64,000 nucleotides of DNA, taken from assembly GCF_036099295.1 (NCBI RefSeq), contig NZ_CP107976.1, forward strand, positions 1,798,001-1,862,000, read 5' to 3'. This document shows, piece by piece, positions 6,701-15,364 of this stretch (the first letter of the stretch is position 1; every line of letters starts with the position of its first letter). The notes under the pieces were generated by a model. That model was not told the DNA's origin. It was given only the letters and a program-made list of their open reading frames with translations, and did not search any database. Both the position numbers and the translations under genes were made by a program. Origin of the DNA: Streptomyces sp. NBC_00358 (GTDB lineage Bacteria > Actinomycetota > Actinomycetes > Streptomycetales > Streptomycetaceae).

Positions 6701-9313
6701 ATGACGGAGCGGTACGTGTTCGGTCTTCAGGAGGTCGACGAGACGCGGGTCGCGCTCGTCGGCGGCAAGGGCGCGCACCTGGGCGGGCTGTCGCGGATCG
6801 ACGGCATCAGCGTGCCGGCCGGGTTCTGCGTGACGACGGACGCCTTCCGGCGGGTCATGGCGCAAGCGCCGTCACTCGACGACGAGTTCGATCAGCTCTC
6901 GCGTCTGGACCCGGACGACCGGGAGGCGATCCGCACGCTCAGCGCGCGGATCCGCCGGACCATCGAGGAACTCCCCGTCCCGGCCGATCTCGCGACGGAG
7001 ATGACCCGCGCGCTCGCCCGGCTCGGAGAGCAAGGGCTCGGAGAGCGAGCCGCCTACGCCGTCCGGTCCAGCGCCACGGCGGAGGACCTGCCGACAGCCT
7101 CCTTCGCCGGGCAGCAGGACACGTACCTGAACGTCGTGGGGCCCGCGGCGATCCTCCGGCACATCAGCCGGTGCTGGGCCTCGCTGTTCACCGAGCGGGC
7201 CGTGACCTACCGCCGGCGGAACGGTGTCGACCACCGTACGGTCCACATGGCGGTGGTCGTGCAGCGGATGGTCTTCCCGCAGGCGGCCGGCATCCTGTTC
7301 ACGGCCGACCCCGTCACGGGCAACCGGAAGGTCGCCACCGTGGACGCCGGTTTCGGGCTCGGTGAGGCCCTGGTCTCCGGCCTGGTGAACCCGGACGTCT
7401 TCACGGTGCGCGACGGCGAGGTCGTCACCAAGGTGATCGCCGCCAAACAGCGTGCCGTTCGGGCCCTGCCGGACGGCGGTACGCGGGAAGTGGCGATCGG
7501 CGCGCGCGAACAGCGGCAGCCGGCGTTGACGGATGCGGAGGCCGTGCGGCTCGTAGGGCTCGGGCGGCGGATCGAAGCGCACTTCGGCCACCCGCAGGAC
7601 ATCGAATGGTGCCTGGCCGACGGCGACTTCCAGATCGTTCAGAGCCGGCCGATCACCACGCTGTTCCCCGTTCCCGAGGCCGGCGACCAGGAGAACCACG
7701 TCTACGTCTCCGTAGGCCACCAGCAGATGATGACGGACCCCATGAAGCCGCTGGGGTTCTCCATGTGGCAGCTGACGGCCATGGTGCCGATGCACGAAGC
7801 GGGCGGGAGGCTGTTCGTCGACGTCACCCGGCGCCTGGCCTCGCCCACGAGCCGCGCCGCCCTCCTGGACGTCATGGGGAAGGGCGATCCGCTGGTCAGG
7901 GACGCGCTGGAGACCGTACTCGGCCGCGGCGACTTCGTTCCGTCGCTCCCGGACACGGGTCCCGGCGGCCCGGCGGCAGGTGGTGCGCCCGCCCCGGTCG
8001 AGACCGATCCGGCCGTCGTCACCGAGTTGGTCGAGCGCAGCCGGAGTTCCGTCGCCGCTCTGGAGCACGACATCCGGACGAAGACCGGACCGGCACTGTT
8101 CGACTTCCTCCTGGAGGCCTTCGAGGAGCACAAGCGGGTCCTCGGCGACCCGCTGAACATCCAGGCGATCATGGCGGGGATGGAGGCCACGTGGTGGCTC
8201 AACGACAAGTTGCGGGAGTGGCTGGGCGAGAAGAACGCGGCTGACACGCTGACGCTGTCCGCCCCCGGCAACATCACGTCGGAGATGGGGCTGGCGCTGC
8301 TCGATGTCGCGGACGTCGTCCGCCCGCGGCCGGAGGTGGTGGCGTTCCTGGAGGGCGTCGAGGACGACGGCTTCCTGGACGAGTTGGCGAAGCTCGCGGG
8401 CGGGGTGGAAGCGCGCGACGCCGTCGAGGCCTACCTCGACCGGTACGGCATGCGCTGCGTCGGCGAGATCGACATCACGAGGCCGCGCTGGCGCGAGCAC
8501 CCCGCCACGATCGTGCCCGTGATCCTCGACAACGTCAGGAACTTCGGGCCGGGCGCGGCGCAGCGGCGCTTCGAGCAGGGGCGTCGGAAGGCCCTGGAGA
8601 AGGAACAGGAGGTGCTGGCGCGCCTGCGGGCCCTGCCCGACGGGGACGAGAAGGCCGACGAGGCCAAGCGGATGATCGACCGGGTGCGAACCTTCATCGG
8701 GTACCGGGAGTACCCCAAGTACGGCATCGTCAGCCGCTACTTCGTCTACAAGCGGGCCCTTCTGGAGGAAGCCGGGCGTCTCGTGCGGGCCAACGTGCTC
8801 ACCGAGCGGGAGGACGTCTTCTACCTCACGTTCCAGGAGTTCCACGACGTCGTGCGCTCGAACCAGGTGGACGACCGGCTCATCCAGCAGCGCAAGGACG
8901 CGTTCCGGTCGTACCACGCGCTCACACCGCCCAGGGTGCTCACCTCGGACGGTGAGGCCGTCGACGGGGCGTACCGGCGCGACGACGTGCCGATGGGTGC
9001 TCTCACCGGCCTGCCGGTCTCCGCCGGGACCGTCGAGGGAAGGGCCCGCGTCATCCTCGACATGGCGGACGCCGATCTCGAAGCCGGCGACATCCTGGTC
9101 ACGCCCTTCACGGACCCCAGTTGGTCGCCGCTGTTCGTCGCCGTCGCCGGCCTGGTGACGGAGGTGGGCGGCCTGATGACCCACGGCGCGGTGATCGCCC
9201 GGGAGTACGGCCTGCCGGCCGTCGTGGGCGTGGAGCGGGCCACCCGGCTGATCCGGGACGGGCAGCGGATCCGCGTGCACGGAACGGACGGGTACGTCGA
9301 GATCCTGGACTGA
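6701..9313 (+). CDS. rph: Rifampin/rifamycin phosphotransferase
   Basis: 870 residues, the normal length of Rph. It has the three-domain order of the family: an N-terminal ATP-grasp domain (about 10-325; VGGKGAHLGGLSRI, AYAVRSSATAEDLP, GFGLGEALVSGLVNPD), a central rifamycin-binding domain (about 328-755; MTDPMKPLGFSMWQ), and a C-terminal swivelling His domain (about 770-868) with catalytic His at about 828 in GGLMTHGAVIA. It transfers the beta-phosphate of ATP to the rifamycin ansa-bridge hydroxyl, giving inactive drug, AMP and phosphate. The ATG at 6701 is chosen because a GGAGG site precedes it by seven bases; the frame upstream lacks Rph similarity. The RAE upstream predicts induction by rifamycins. 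All key residues are present, so it should be functional. Confidence 0.95.
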   Translation: MTERYVFGLQEVDETRVALVGGKGAHLGGLSRIDGISVPAGFCVTTDAFRRVMAQAPSLDDEFDQLSRLDPDDREAIRTLSARIRRTIEELPVPADLATEMTRALARLGEQGLGERAAYAVRSSATAEDLPTASFAGQQDTYLNVVGPAAILRHISRCWASLFTERAVTYRRRNGVDHRTVHMAVVVQRMVFPQAAGILFTADPVTGNRKVATVDAGFGLGEALVSGLVNPDVFTVRDGEVVTKVIAAKQRAVRALPDGGTREVAIGAREQRQPALTDAEAVRLVGLGRRIEAHFGHPQDIEWCLADGDFQIVQSRPITTLFPVPEAGDQENHVYVSVGHQQMMTDPMKPLGFSMWQLTAMVPMHEAGGRLFVDVTRRLASPTSRAALLDVMGKGDPLVRDALETVLGRGDFVPSLPDTGPGGPAAGGAPAPVETDPAVVTELVERSRSSVAALEHDIRTKTGPALFDFLLEAFEEHKRVLGDPLNIQAIMAGMEATWWLNDKLREWLGEKNAADTLTLSAPGNITSEMGLALLDVADVVRPRPEVVAFLEGVEDDGFLDELAKLAGGVEARDAVEAYLDRYGMRCVGEIDITRPRWREHPATIVPVILDNVRNFGPGAAQRRFEQGRRKALEKEQEVLARLRALPDGDEKADEAKRMIDRVRTFIGYREYPKYGIVSRYFVYKRALLEEAGRLVRANVLTEREDVFYLTFQEFHDVVRSNQVDDRLIQQRKDAFRSYHALTPPRVLTSDGEAVDGAYRRDDVPMGALTGLPVSAGTVEGRARVILDMADADLEAGDILVTPFTDPSWSPLFVAVAGLVTEVGGLMTHGAVIAREYGLPAVVGVERATRLIRDGQRIRVHGTDGYVEILD

Positions 9314-9334
9314 CCCTTCGGGCCTCGGACGAGA

Positions 9335-9368
9335 CCCGCCGGACACCGTGTGCACGATGTCCGGCGGG
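9335..9368. terminator. Terminator after rph
   Basis: An 11-bp perfect stem (9335-9345 with 9358-9368) with a 12-base loop that can itself pair. It starts 21 bases after the rph stop. Confidence 0.75.
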
Positions 9369-9487
9369 CCGCTCGACCGGACCGCTGCCGGGCGGCCCCG
9401 CCCGCGGGCCGACGCCGATGGCGTCGATGGCCTACGGGCGGAGCCTCAAGGGCGTGCTAGGACACAGGAGTTGTCCCCGGTACCGCG

Positions 9488-10402
9488 TCAGGAGCGACGC
9501 ATTCGGCGGGACATGAACACGGCACCGGCTCCGGCGACGATCACCAGGGCCGCACCGCCGGCGATCGGGCCGAGCGAGCCGTTCGCACCGGTCTCCGCCA
9601 GCGGGGGCGAGCTGTCGCTGGGCGACGGCTTCGGGGTGGCGGGCGGCGTCGACGTCAACGGGGGCACATCAGGCGTAGTGGTCGGTGTACTGGACGGCTT
9701 GGGCGTGGCCGCCGGGGTCGTCTCGCCGGCGGGCGGCCGGCTGGCCTCGGGGGTCGCGGGGGTCGCGGGCGTGGACGGGGTGGACTGCGACGGGGTCGGT
9801 GTCGGTGATCCCGGGGCGCACGGCTTCTCGCCACCGTTCCACGCGGCTATCAGGTGGAAGGGGGTGGCGATGTTGTCGGGTTCGTAGGGAGCGGGTCCGT
9901 GGCCGTCCCCGGTCTTTCCGTCGTACGTGACGTCGTCGCCGTACAGGTCGATCTGGCCGTAGCAGTCGGGCGTCCGCACCTCCAGCTTCTGCCAGGTCCG
10001 CTTCGCGTCGGCCGAGTCCGCGACGTCCGCCGCGGTGAGGTAGACCGTGGCCTTGTCGACCAGATCCTGGTGACCGGAGGTGAACCAGTTCGGGCCCTCG
10101 GTGGTGTACTCGGCGAGGGAGACGGGGTACTTGCAGCCGTCACCGACACTCTGGTCGGGGGCCAGGCGGACCTCGACGGTTCCGGGAACGGCGTCCCACT
10201 GGTGGAACCCGCCCTGGGAGGACCAGTCGGCGCCCACGGGCTTTCCGTCGGCGTCGACGATGCGGTACTGAACCGTCGCGGACTGGCAGTCGCCCGAGGT
10301 CGTGGCGCTTGCGGTTCCGGCCACGAGGAGCGGGACGACGGCACCGGCGACGGCCGTTGCCGCGAGGGTGGCGAGAATTCTTGCTTGATGCGAACGCGAC
10401 AA
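9488..10402 (-). CDS. LAETG-anchored cell-surface protein (sortase E substrate)
   Basis: 304 residues from a TTG start with AGAGG six bases upstream. A Sec signal peptide (about 1-33, ending GTASA) precedes a globular domain of about 170 residues with four Cys that could form disulfides (SGDCQSA, GDGCKY, TPDCYG, EKPC). A Pro/Thr/Ser stalk (about 205-265) follows, then a sorting signal: LAETG at 268-272, a hydrophobic helix, and a tail SRRMRRS. LAXTG is the preference of Streptomyces class E sortases, so the protein is probably covalently linked to peptidoglycan. No sortase gene is adjacent. The ectodomain belongs to no family I recognise. Confidence 0.85.
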   Translation of the reverse strand: MSRSHQARILATLAATAVAGAVVPLLVAGTASATTSGDCQSATVQYRIVDADGKPVGADWSSQGGFHQWDAVPGTVEVRLAPDQSVGDGCKYPVSLAEYTTEGPNWFTSGHQDLVDKATVYLTAADVADSADAKRTWQKLEVRTPDCYGQIDLYGDDVTYDGKTGDGHGPAPYEPDNIATPFHLIAAWNGGEKPCAPGSPTPTPSQSTPSTPATPATPEASRPPAGETTPAATPKPSSTPTTTPDVPPLTSTPPATPKPSPSDSSPPLAETGANGSLGPIAGGAALVIVAGAGAVFMSRRMRRS

Positions 10403-10752
10403 GGTGAGCCTCTGTGAAGGTCAGGGTGTGGGAGGTGGCAGAGTGCGAGCGGCCGACACGGACGGGCGCCATGAAGTCATGGGCGACGAAGACGTGGCCG
10501 CCCAATTCACTCGCGTCACTTCGCTCTCTTCAGACACAGCGAAGCGAGGCACATTCTTGTCGCCCTTCACAACTTCCGTCAATCTGGCACGGGTTGAACA
10601 CAGGAGGTCTCCCGGCGAACGTCCCATCCGGCGATCGACCAGGCAATACCGCACCAAAACATGGGCACTTGACGAATATCCCGACGCGCCCGCCGGCCAT
10701 GCCGTCCCACCCCGACTCTTCGGGACGAACACATGGCGCCGCGATACGCGCC
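10403..10752. other. 350-bp intergenic region
   Basis: No gene supported. It holds the leader and presumably the promoter of the LAETG protein (minus strand) and the downstream flank of the DUF742 gene. The middle (about 10530-10680) is less GC-rich than its surroundings, which would fit a promoter region. Long open frames across it are antisense shadows. Confidence 0.5.
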
Positions 10753-11193
10753 CTAAAGTCCTCGAAGCCCGCTGAGCACCCTTTCGAGCAGGGTCACATG
10801 GGGCCGTCCCCCGTGCGCGTCGTCCCCGCCGGGCTGCTGTATGGCGACAAGCCCGGCTTCGGCGAGGTCCGCGACGAGGATTCTGGTGACTCCGAGAGGC
10901 AGGGCGAGGTGCGCGGAGATCTCCGCGACGGACTTGACCTCCTGACACAGGAGCCGGATCCGGTACACCTCGGGAGACTGCGCGACCGGCTGCGACAAGG
11001 GGGTCGTGGTGCTGACCAACGCCTCTATCGCGAGGTGATGGCTCGGACGGGTACGGCCACCGGTCATCGCGTAGGGCCGGACGAGCGCGGACGGCTGCGC
11101 GGGGCGGCCCGGTGCGGCACGGAGGCGGGGGTCCTGTCCCGCGGGCTGCGGGGGGTGGCTCCGGCGCTGTTCGCCTCCTGGCGGCGTCGTCAC
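10753..11193 (-). CDS. DUF742 (conservon CvnC-like) protein
   Basis: 146 residues from the GTG at 11193, which has AGG six bases upstream; a longer in-frame extension to 11286 is possible but lacks a site. The DUF742 signature RPYAMTGGRTRP is followed by LLCQEVKSVAEISAHLALPL and LVADLAEAGLVAIQQP, a winged-helix-like core, and HVTLLERVLSGLRGL at the C-terminus. In Streptomyces, DUF742 proteins are the third component of conservons (sensor kinase, roadblock protein, DUF742, small GTPase). None of the other three is adjacent, so this is an orphan; its partner, if any, lies elsewhere. A 14-bp palindrome sits about 155 bases upstream. Confidence 0.88.
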   Translation of the reverse strand: MTTPPGGEQRRSHPPQPAGQDPRLRAAPGRPAQPSALVRPYAMTGGRTRPSHHLAIEALVSTTTPLSQPVAQSPEVYRIRLLCQEVKSVAEISAHLALPLGVTRILVADLAEAGLVAIQQPGGDDAHGGRPHVTLLERVLSGLRGL

Positions 11194-11348
11194 GGATCCT
11201 GCTCCATTCGGATAGCGCGCCCGCGCACGTCGGACGCCGAAGTCGGCCCGCTGGTGGTTCAGCGGAGGTTGCACGAGCGTGGACACGGCCCGACTCCGGC
11301 GCGCAGGGCGCCCCTCGACCCGCGCGGGAGCCCGCTACGGATCCCTCG

Positions 11349-11362
11349 CGTAATCGATTACG
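11349..11362. promoter_or_regulatory. 14-bp perfect palindrome CGTAATCGATTACG
   Basis: An AT-rich palindrome with a central CG in very GC-rich surroundings, upstream of the DUF742 gene. Its form (TAATCGATTA core) resembles operators of LacI-family repressors. No LacI gene is visible in the window, so the assignment is only by shape. Confidence 0.4.
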
Positions 11363-11485
11363 AGTCGGTTCGCACTGCGCACCCTAGACGCTGAAGCCGC
11401 CGCGGGGCGGACCTTGGCGTGCTTGATACCTCGCAGCGGGAATCGGCATATGCCACAACCGCCGGTTCGGCGGCGGGCGGCCATC

Positions 11486-11554
11486 GGTACCGGCGGCGCA
11501 CGGCCGTCGGTGCCCGGGGCGCACCGCCGTCGGTGCCTGCGGCGCACCGCCGTC
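11486..11554. repeat. Three tandem 23-bp repeats
   Basis: Units at 11486-11508, 11509-11531 and 11532-11554 share the pattern GGTnCCnGnGGCGCACnGCCGTC; the last two differ at only a few bases. They lie in noncoding DNA between DUF742 and the FUSC gene. Confidence 0.7.
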
Positions 11555-11925
11555 ACGAACGTGCGTCGACGGTGACGGTGACGGTGACGTCCGTGGCAGT
11601 CCCGACCGCAGCAGCCCATGAACCGATCCGGTTCGGCAGGTCGGTTGATCGATGTGCGGTGGGGGCGAACTCCTCCCCGGACGGCCAACACGTCGCTGCA
11701 CCACCACCTCGCCCGGCCGCGTGCGCCGCTCGGGCCGCGGCGGGAGCGGCTGGTCCACCGGTACGGCGGGTACCGGCTGGAGCTTCGTGCCGGCGGGACA
11801 ACCGGCCTCGATTCCCGGCCGAGGAGTCCGCTCCGGGACGGGACGTGTCCGCTCGGCCGCGACCGGCTCACCGCGTCCGGTGAAACTGGTTCAGCCCGCC
11901 CGGTGAAACCCGTTCAGCTCATGAT

Positions 11926-14268
11926 TCACAAGGGATGTCCGGAGGGCCGGAAAAGGCCCAGGCGGGCGTTGTGCTCGCGCTGCCGCTCGGCCACGGCACG
12001 CGCCGGCTTCCGTACAGCCCGCTGCAGCCGCCGGGCGGCCTCCAGGTGGTCGGCCGTCCACACGATCCGGATGGCGGCCGGGGACTGCTCGCTCCTGTCG
12101 TCGACGAGGTCCCGCTCGACCGCGTGGATCAGCCGTTCGTCGGCCCCGATGTCCTTCGGCTGCGTCTCGGGTACGTCGCCGAACCCGGTCATGGCCTGGG
12201 CCGTCGCCTCGTACCAGGAGACCAGCGCGTCCCCCGAACGATCGATCTCCGAGCGCGCGGCGGTACGGTCGGCGGCCGACTGGCCCTGGTCCCGCTCCCA
12301 CAGGTCGAGTACGGCGTCGGCGGTGAGCCGGAGTACGGCGACGGCGGTCACCAGCGTGGTGATGTCGGTCAGCGGAAGGTGCTTGGTGCCGCGTTCCGCG
12401 AGGAACCCCCGGAAGGCGTCGTCCAGTCGCCGGGCCGCCGCCGCGGCACGGTAGCGCTCCTCGTCCGGGAGCGGAGCGGTCCGTACGAGGCTGTCGCAGC
12501 GGGTCACGCCGTAGCCGATCGCGCTGCGCAGATACCGGGTGCTCTCCGAGATGCCTTCCGCCAGAGCGTGCCCGAGGACGGGTGCGGCACCGCGGGGCCA
12601 GAACAGCGTTCCCACGACGACGCTCACGGCGCATCCGATCGCGACGTCCTCGATCCGCAGGATTCCCACGGTCCAGCCCACGGGTTCGAGGAGGTTGAAC
12701 AGGATCAGGATCGAGACCGTGAACCCGGCCTGGCCGGCCGCGAAGGAGATGGCCGCCGGGGCGAGGCCGGTGAACAGCACCGCGACGGGGAGCAGGATCC
12801 AGAGAAACGTGGTGTTCGATCCGATCAGGTGGATCAGTCCGCCGCCGATGACGATGCCGACAGCGGTGCCGGCGATCGCGCGCAGAGAGTTCTGCCCGGT
12901 CAGCACGGCGCTGGAGCGCAGGACGGCCAGGGTGCCGAAGACGACCCAGAAGCTGTGCTGCACGCCCGACAACTCCGCGACCAGGACGGCGAGAGCGAGG
13001 GCGACGGCGCCTCGGACACTGTTGCGCAGCCAAACCGAGTGCCGTTCGGTGTGCGCTCCGGCGCGTTCCTGGGCCGATGCCAGGGTCGAGGCGGCGCCTT
13101 CGGGGCGTTGTCCGATGAGCCGCTGCCACAGGGTGCGCCGGCGCGCCGCGAGGATCAGCTCGACGTTCCTGGCGATGGCGGACACGGCGAAGCTCATCTC
13201 CTGAGCGCGGAAGCTCGGTTCCAGGGAGCTCACGAAGCGTGTCGCGGTCGTCCCGGGCCGGGTGTCGGCCTCGCTCCGCCCGGGCTGCGGACCGTCGGGG
13301 GTCCTCGGCCGGAACGACGTGACGGTGTTCTCCATCGCCGACCGCGTCAGGGCGAGGCGTTCCTGTAGCGGAGTCAGCTGTCCGGGCTCCGGGTCGTCCG
13401 CCGCGGACAGCGCGTCCACGCTCGCTCGCAGCAGATCCGCGGCGGCCGTCTTCACTCCGCAGACGACCGCGTCCGAGGGTGTCGCCTTCTCGCCCACGGA
13501 CACGCGGTCCAGGATCGTGGCCAGCAGCAGCACCTCGTCGACGAGACGGATCAGGACGCGTGTGGACGTGGAGAGGCCCGTCGGCCGGTAGGGGGTGGCG
13601 AAGAACGCGTCGCGCAGCGCCGTCACGGCGTCCTGCGCCTCGCTCACGATCGTGCCGAGCGCCGTCCGGTCCGCCGTTCCGAAGCCGCGCAGTACGCAGT
13701 CCGCCTCGGTCCTGAGCTGTGCGGCGAGCGCTCGGCACGCGTTCGCGGTGGCGTTCCGCAGGGGCTCACGCACGGGAGTGGGCCACAGCAGCCGGACGGC
13801 CAGGAGCGAGGCCACGCCGGCCAGACTCCAGCCCGCGAGCCGGTCCGGGATCGCGTGCGCCGTCCCGGGAAGGGTGGCGGCCAGGACGAAACTCACGAGC
13901 AAGGAGGTGGAGGCGCCCGCCAGGGCTGAGCTGACCACACCGGAGAACAGCACGAGGAAGCTGACGACCGCCGTGGCGAGGGTGGAGAGCCAGACCTCGC
14001 GGGAGACCAGCGTGCCGAGGGAGATCAGCACCGCTCCCGTCACGACGAGTGCGGCCTGTTCGATGAGCCGGTCGCGCATGGGCCCCGCGAACTCCACGAA
14101 CAGCAGCATCGCGATCGATCCGAACGCCGCGAAGAGCGGGACGACCGGGCTGTCCGTGATCGCCATCGTGACGGCGAAGAGCCCCGGAGCGACGATCGCG
14201 GCTCTGACAGACCTGCGGAGCGCGGTGAGACCCGCATCGCGCCGGAGCAGGGACCGCAGGATGTTCAC
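11926..14268 (-). CDS. FUSC-family membrane protein (aromatic-acid exporter-like)
   Basis: 780 residues from a GTG at 14268 with GGAGG nine bases upstream; an ATG twelve codons earlier is a weaker alternative. It has two sets of about six hydrophobic helices (about 15-165 and 425-560), each followed by a long soluble helical part, the duplicated layout of FUSC / aromatic acid exporter (YccS/AaeB-like) proteins. The helices include LFAVTMAITDSPVVPLFAAF and HSFWVVFGTLAVLRSSAVLT; the latter resembles the FUSC signature (W...VVF....RSS). Such proteins are thought to export aromatic acids or fatty acids across the inner membrane. The substrate is not predictable, and it stands alone on the minus strand. 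Confidence 0.85.
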   Translation of the reverse strand: MNILRSLLRRDAGLTALRRSVRAAIVAPGLFAVTMAITDSPVVPLFAAFGSIAMLLFVEFAGPMRDRLIEQAALVVTGAVLISLGTLVSREVWLSTLATAVVSFLVLFSGVVSSALAGASTSLLVSFVLAATLPGTAHAIPDRLAGWSLAGVASLLAVRLLWPTPVREPLRNATANACRALAAQLRTEADCVLRGFGTADRTALGTIVSEAQDAVTALRDAFFATPYRPTGLSTSTRVLIRLVDEVLLLATILDRVSVGEKATPSDAVVCGVKTAAADLLRASVDALSAADDPEPGQLTPLQERLALTRSAMENTVTSFRPRTPDGPQPGRSEADTRPGTTATRFVSSLEPSFRAQEMSFAVSAIARNVELILAARRRTLWQRLIGQRPEGAASTLASAQERAGAHTERHSVWLRNSVRGAVALALAVLVAELSGVQHSFWVVFGTLAVLRSSAVLTGQNSLRAIAGTAVGIVIGGGLIHLIGSNTTFLWILLPVAVLFTGLAPAAISFAAGQAGFTVSILILFNLLEPVGWTVGILRIEDVAIGCAVSVVVGTLFWPRGAAPVLGHALAEGISESTRYLRSAIGYGVTRCDSLVRTAPLPDEERYRAAAAARRLDDAFRGFLAERGTKHLPLTDITTLVTAVAVLRLTADAVLDLWERDQGQSAADRTAARSEIDRSGDALVSWYEATAQAMTGFGDVPETQPKDIGADERLIHAVERDLVDDRSEQSPAAIRIVWTADHLEAARRLQRAVRKPARAVAERQREHNARLGLFRPSGHPL

Positions 14269-14637
14269 AGCAGACGCCTCCCAGACACATCCGGTCTCTC
14301 GCACGTCACTCTGACAGCTTGTCCTTTGAAGACCCGTCAGGCTCCGGCTCCGGGAGGGTCGCGCAGCCGGCCATCAGGTCGGACGTCACCCGATCGTGCA
14401 CCAGACCCGCGGTGCACGCCGGGCCGCAGCCGCGGGAACGGCTCCGGCTCCGGCTCCGGCTCCGGGAAGGGATCGACGGCGGGCATCTGCGGGCACCCCG
14501 GAACCGGGTGCGGGCGCGGGCGAGTCACCACAGGTGAGACACGGGATTTCGCTGCTGCGCCCACAGCGGTGTCCTGGAACGATCACTCGCGAGCGGGCGC
14601 GGTGGCCGTACGCACACGGACCGGGAAGGACACCACG
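14269..14637. other. 369-bp divergent intergenic region
   Basis: This region lies between the divergent FUSC and membrane-protein genes. A GGCTCC hexamer is repeated four times at about 14440-14464. The open frame through it encodes low-complexity Gly/Ser/Arg and has no better start than the GTG at 14638. No regulatory motif recognised. Confidence 0.5.
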
Positions 14638-15288
14638 GTGATACCGCTCGACGGAAGGCTCCCGGGTACGCCTGAGAGCACCCACAGGCACCCTGACCGG
14701 ACGGCGGCCCTGTGGCCGGTGCTCAGGGTGCCGCGCGGCGCGGCCCGGACCGCCGCCCACGGGCTGGCCTGGCTGCTTCTGGAAGCAGCCGTCACAGAGG
14801 CGTTCGACCTCTTCTACTGGTCGGACAGCAACGCGCCCCGGCACCCCACCGGCTTGCTCGTTCCGATTCTGCTCACCGTGCCGGCCCTGCTGATGACGGC
14901 GGCCCTGGCGAGCGCCCTCCGGCTCGACACCTCCGATCGGCGTCGGCGCCTGCTCGGCCGCGTCCTGGGCACCCTGGCGTGGACGGCGGCCGTGGCGGCA
15001 AGTCTGACGACCCTGCTGATGCTTGTCATCGGGGCCGCTGATCTCTGCGAGATGACCGCACCCCCTGTCCCAGCCCGCCTTGAGCCCGCGCTGATGGTCC
15101 CGGCCTGCCTGGTCGCGGCGCTGGCCCTGGGGGCGGCAGCCGGCAGCGCCGCCTCAGCCATCAGCCGACACCGCATCGGCACCATGGCCCGCTACGCGGT
15201 CTGGATCGTCACCGCCGCAGTCAGCGTCTTCCTGCTGCTGGCACCGATCCTGCGCGCATCGCCGACCTGTCGGCCGGTCGTCCCCTGA
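14638..15288 (+). CDS. Hypothetical five-helix membrane protein
   Basis: 216 residues from a GTG preceded by GGGAAGGA about nine bases upstream; this start skips a low-complexity in-frame extension. About five hydrophobic segments are visible: HGLAWLLLEAAVTEAF, GLLVPILLTVPALLMTAAL, GTLAWTAAVAASLTTLLML, VPACLVAALALGAAAGSAAS and YAVWIVTAAVSVFLLLAPIL. No family is recognised. It lies 76 bases before the STAND ATPase gene on the same strand, so the two may form an operon, with this protein as a possible membrane partner. Confidence 0.65.
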   Translation: MIPLDGRLPGTPESTHRHPDRTAALWPVLRVPRGAARTAAHGLAWLLLEAAVTEAFDLFYWSDSNAPRHPTGLLVPILLTVPALLMTAALASALRLDTSDRRRRLLGRVLGTLAWTAAVAASLTTLLMLVIGAADLCEMTAPPVPARLEPALMVPACLVAALALGAAAGSAASAISRHRIGTMARYAVWIVTAAVSVFLLLAPILRASPTCRPVVP

Positions 15289-15364
15289 CCTCCCCATGCC
15301 GGGGTGCCCGGCAACTCTTCCTTCAGCGGCGCACGCCCCTGACCGACGGAAAGGATCAACCGAA

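Larger units (their letters stand above)
11194..11925. other. 732-bp intergenic region with short tandem repeats
   Basis: No convincing gene. It contains the 14-bp palindrome at 11349, three 23-bp tandem repeats at 11486-11554, a GGTGAC hexamer repeated three times from about 11571, and two 20-base direct repeats (11878-11897 and 11901-11920, CCGGTGAAACnnGTTCAGC) just past the end of the FUSC gene. Predicted frames are Arg/His-rich on both strands, typical of noncoding high-GC DNA. Confidence 0.5.
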
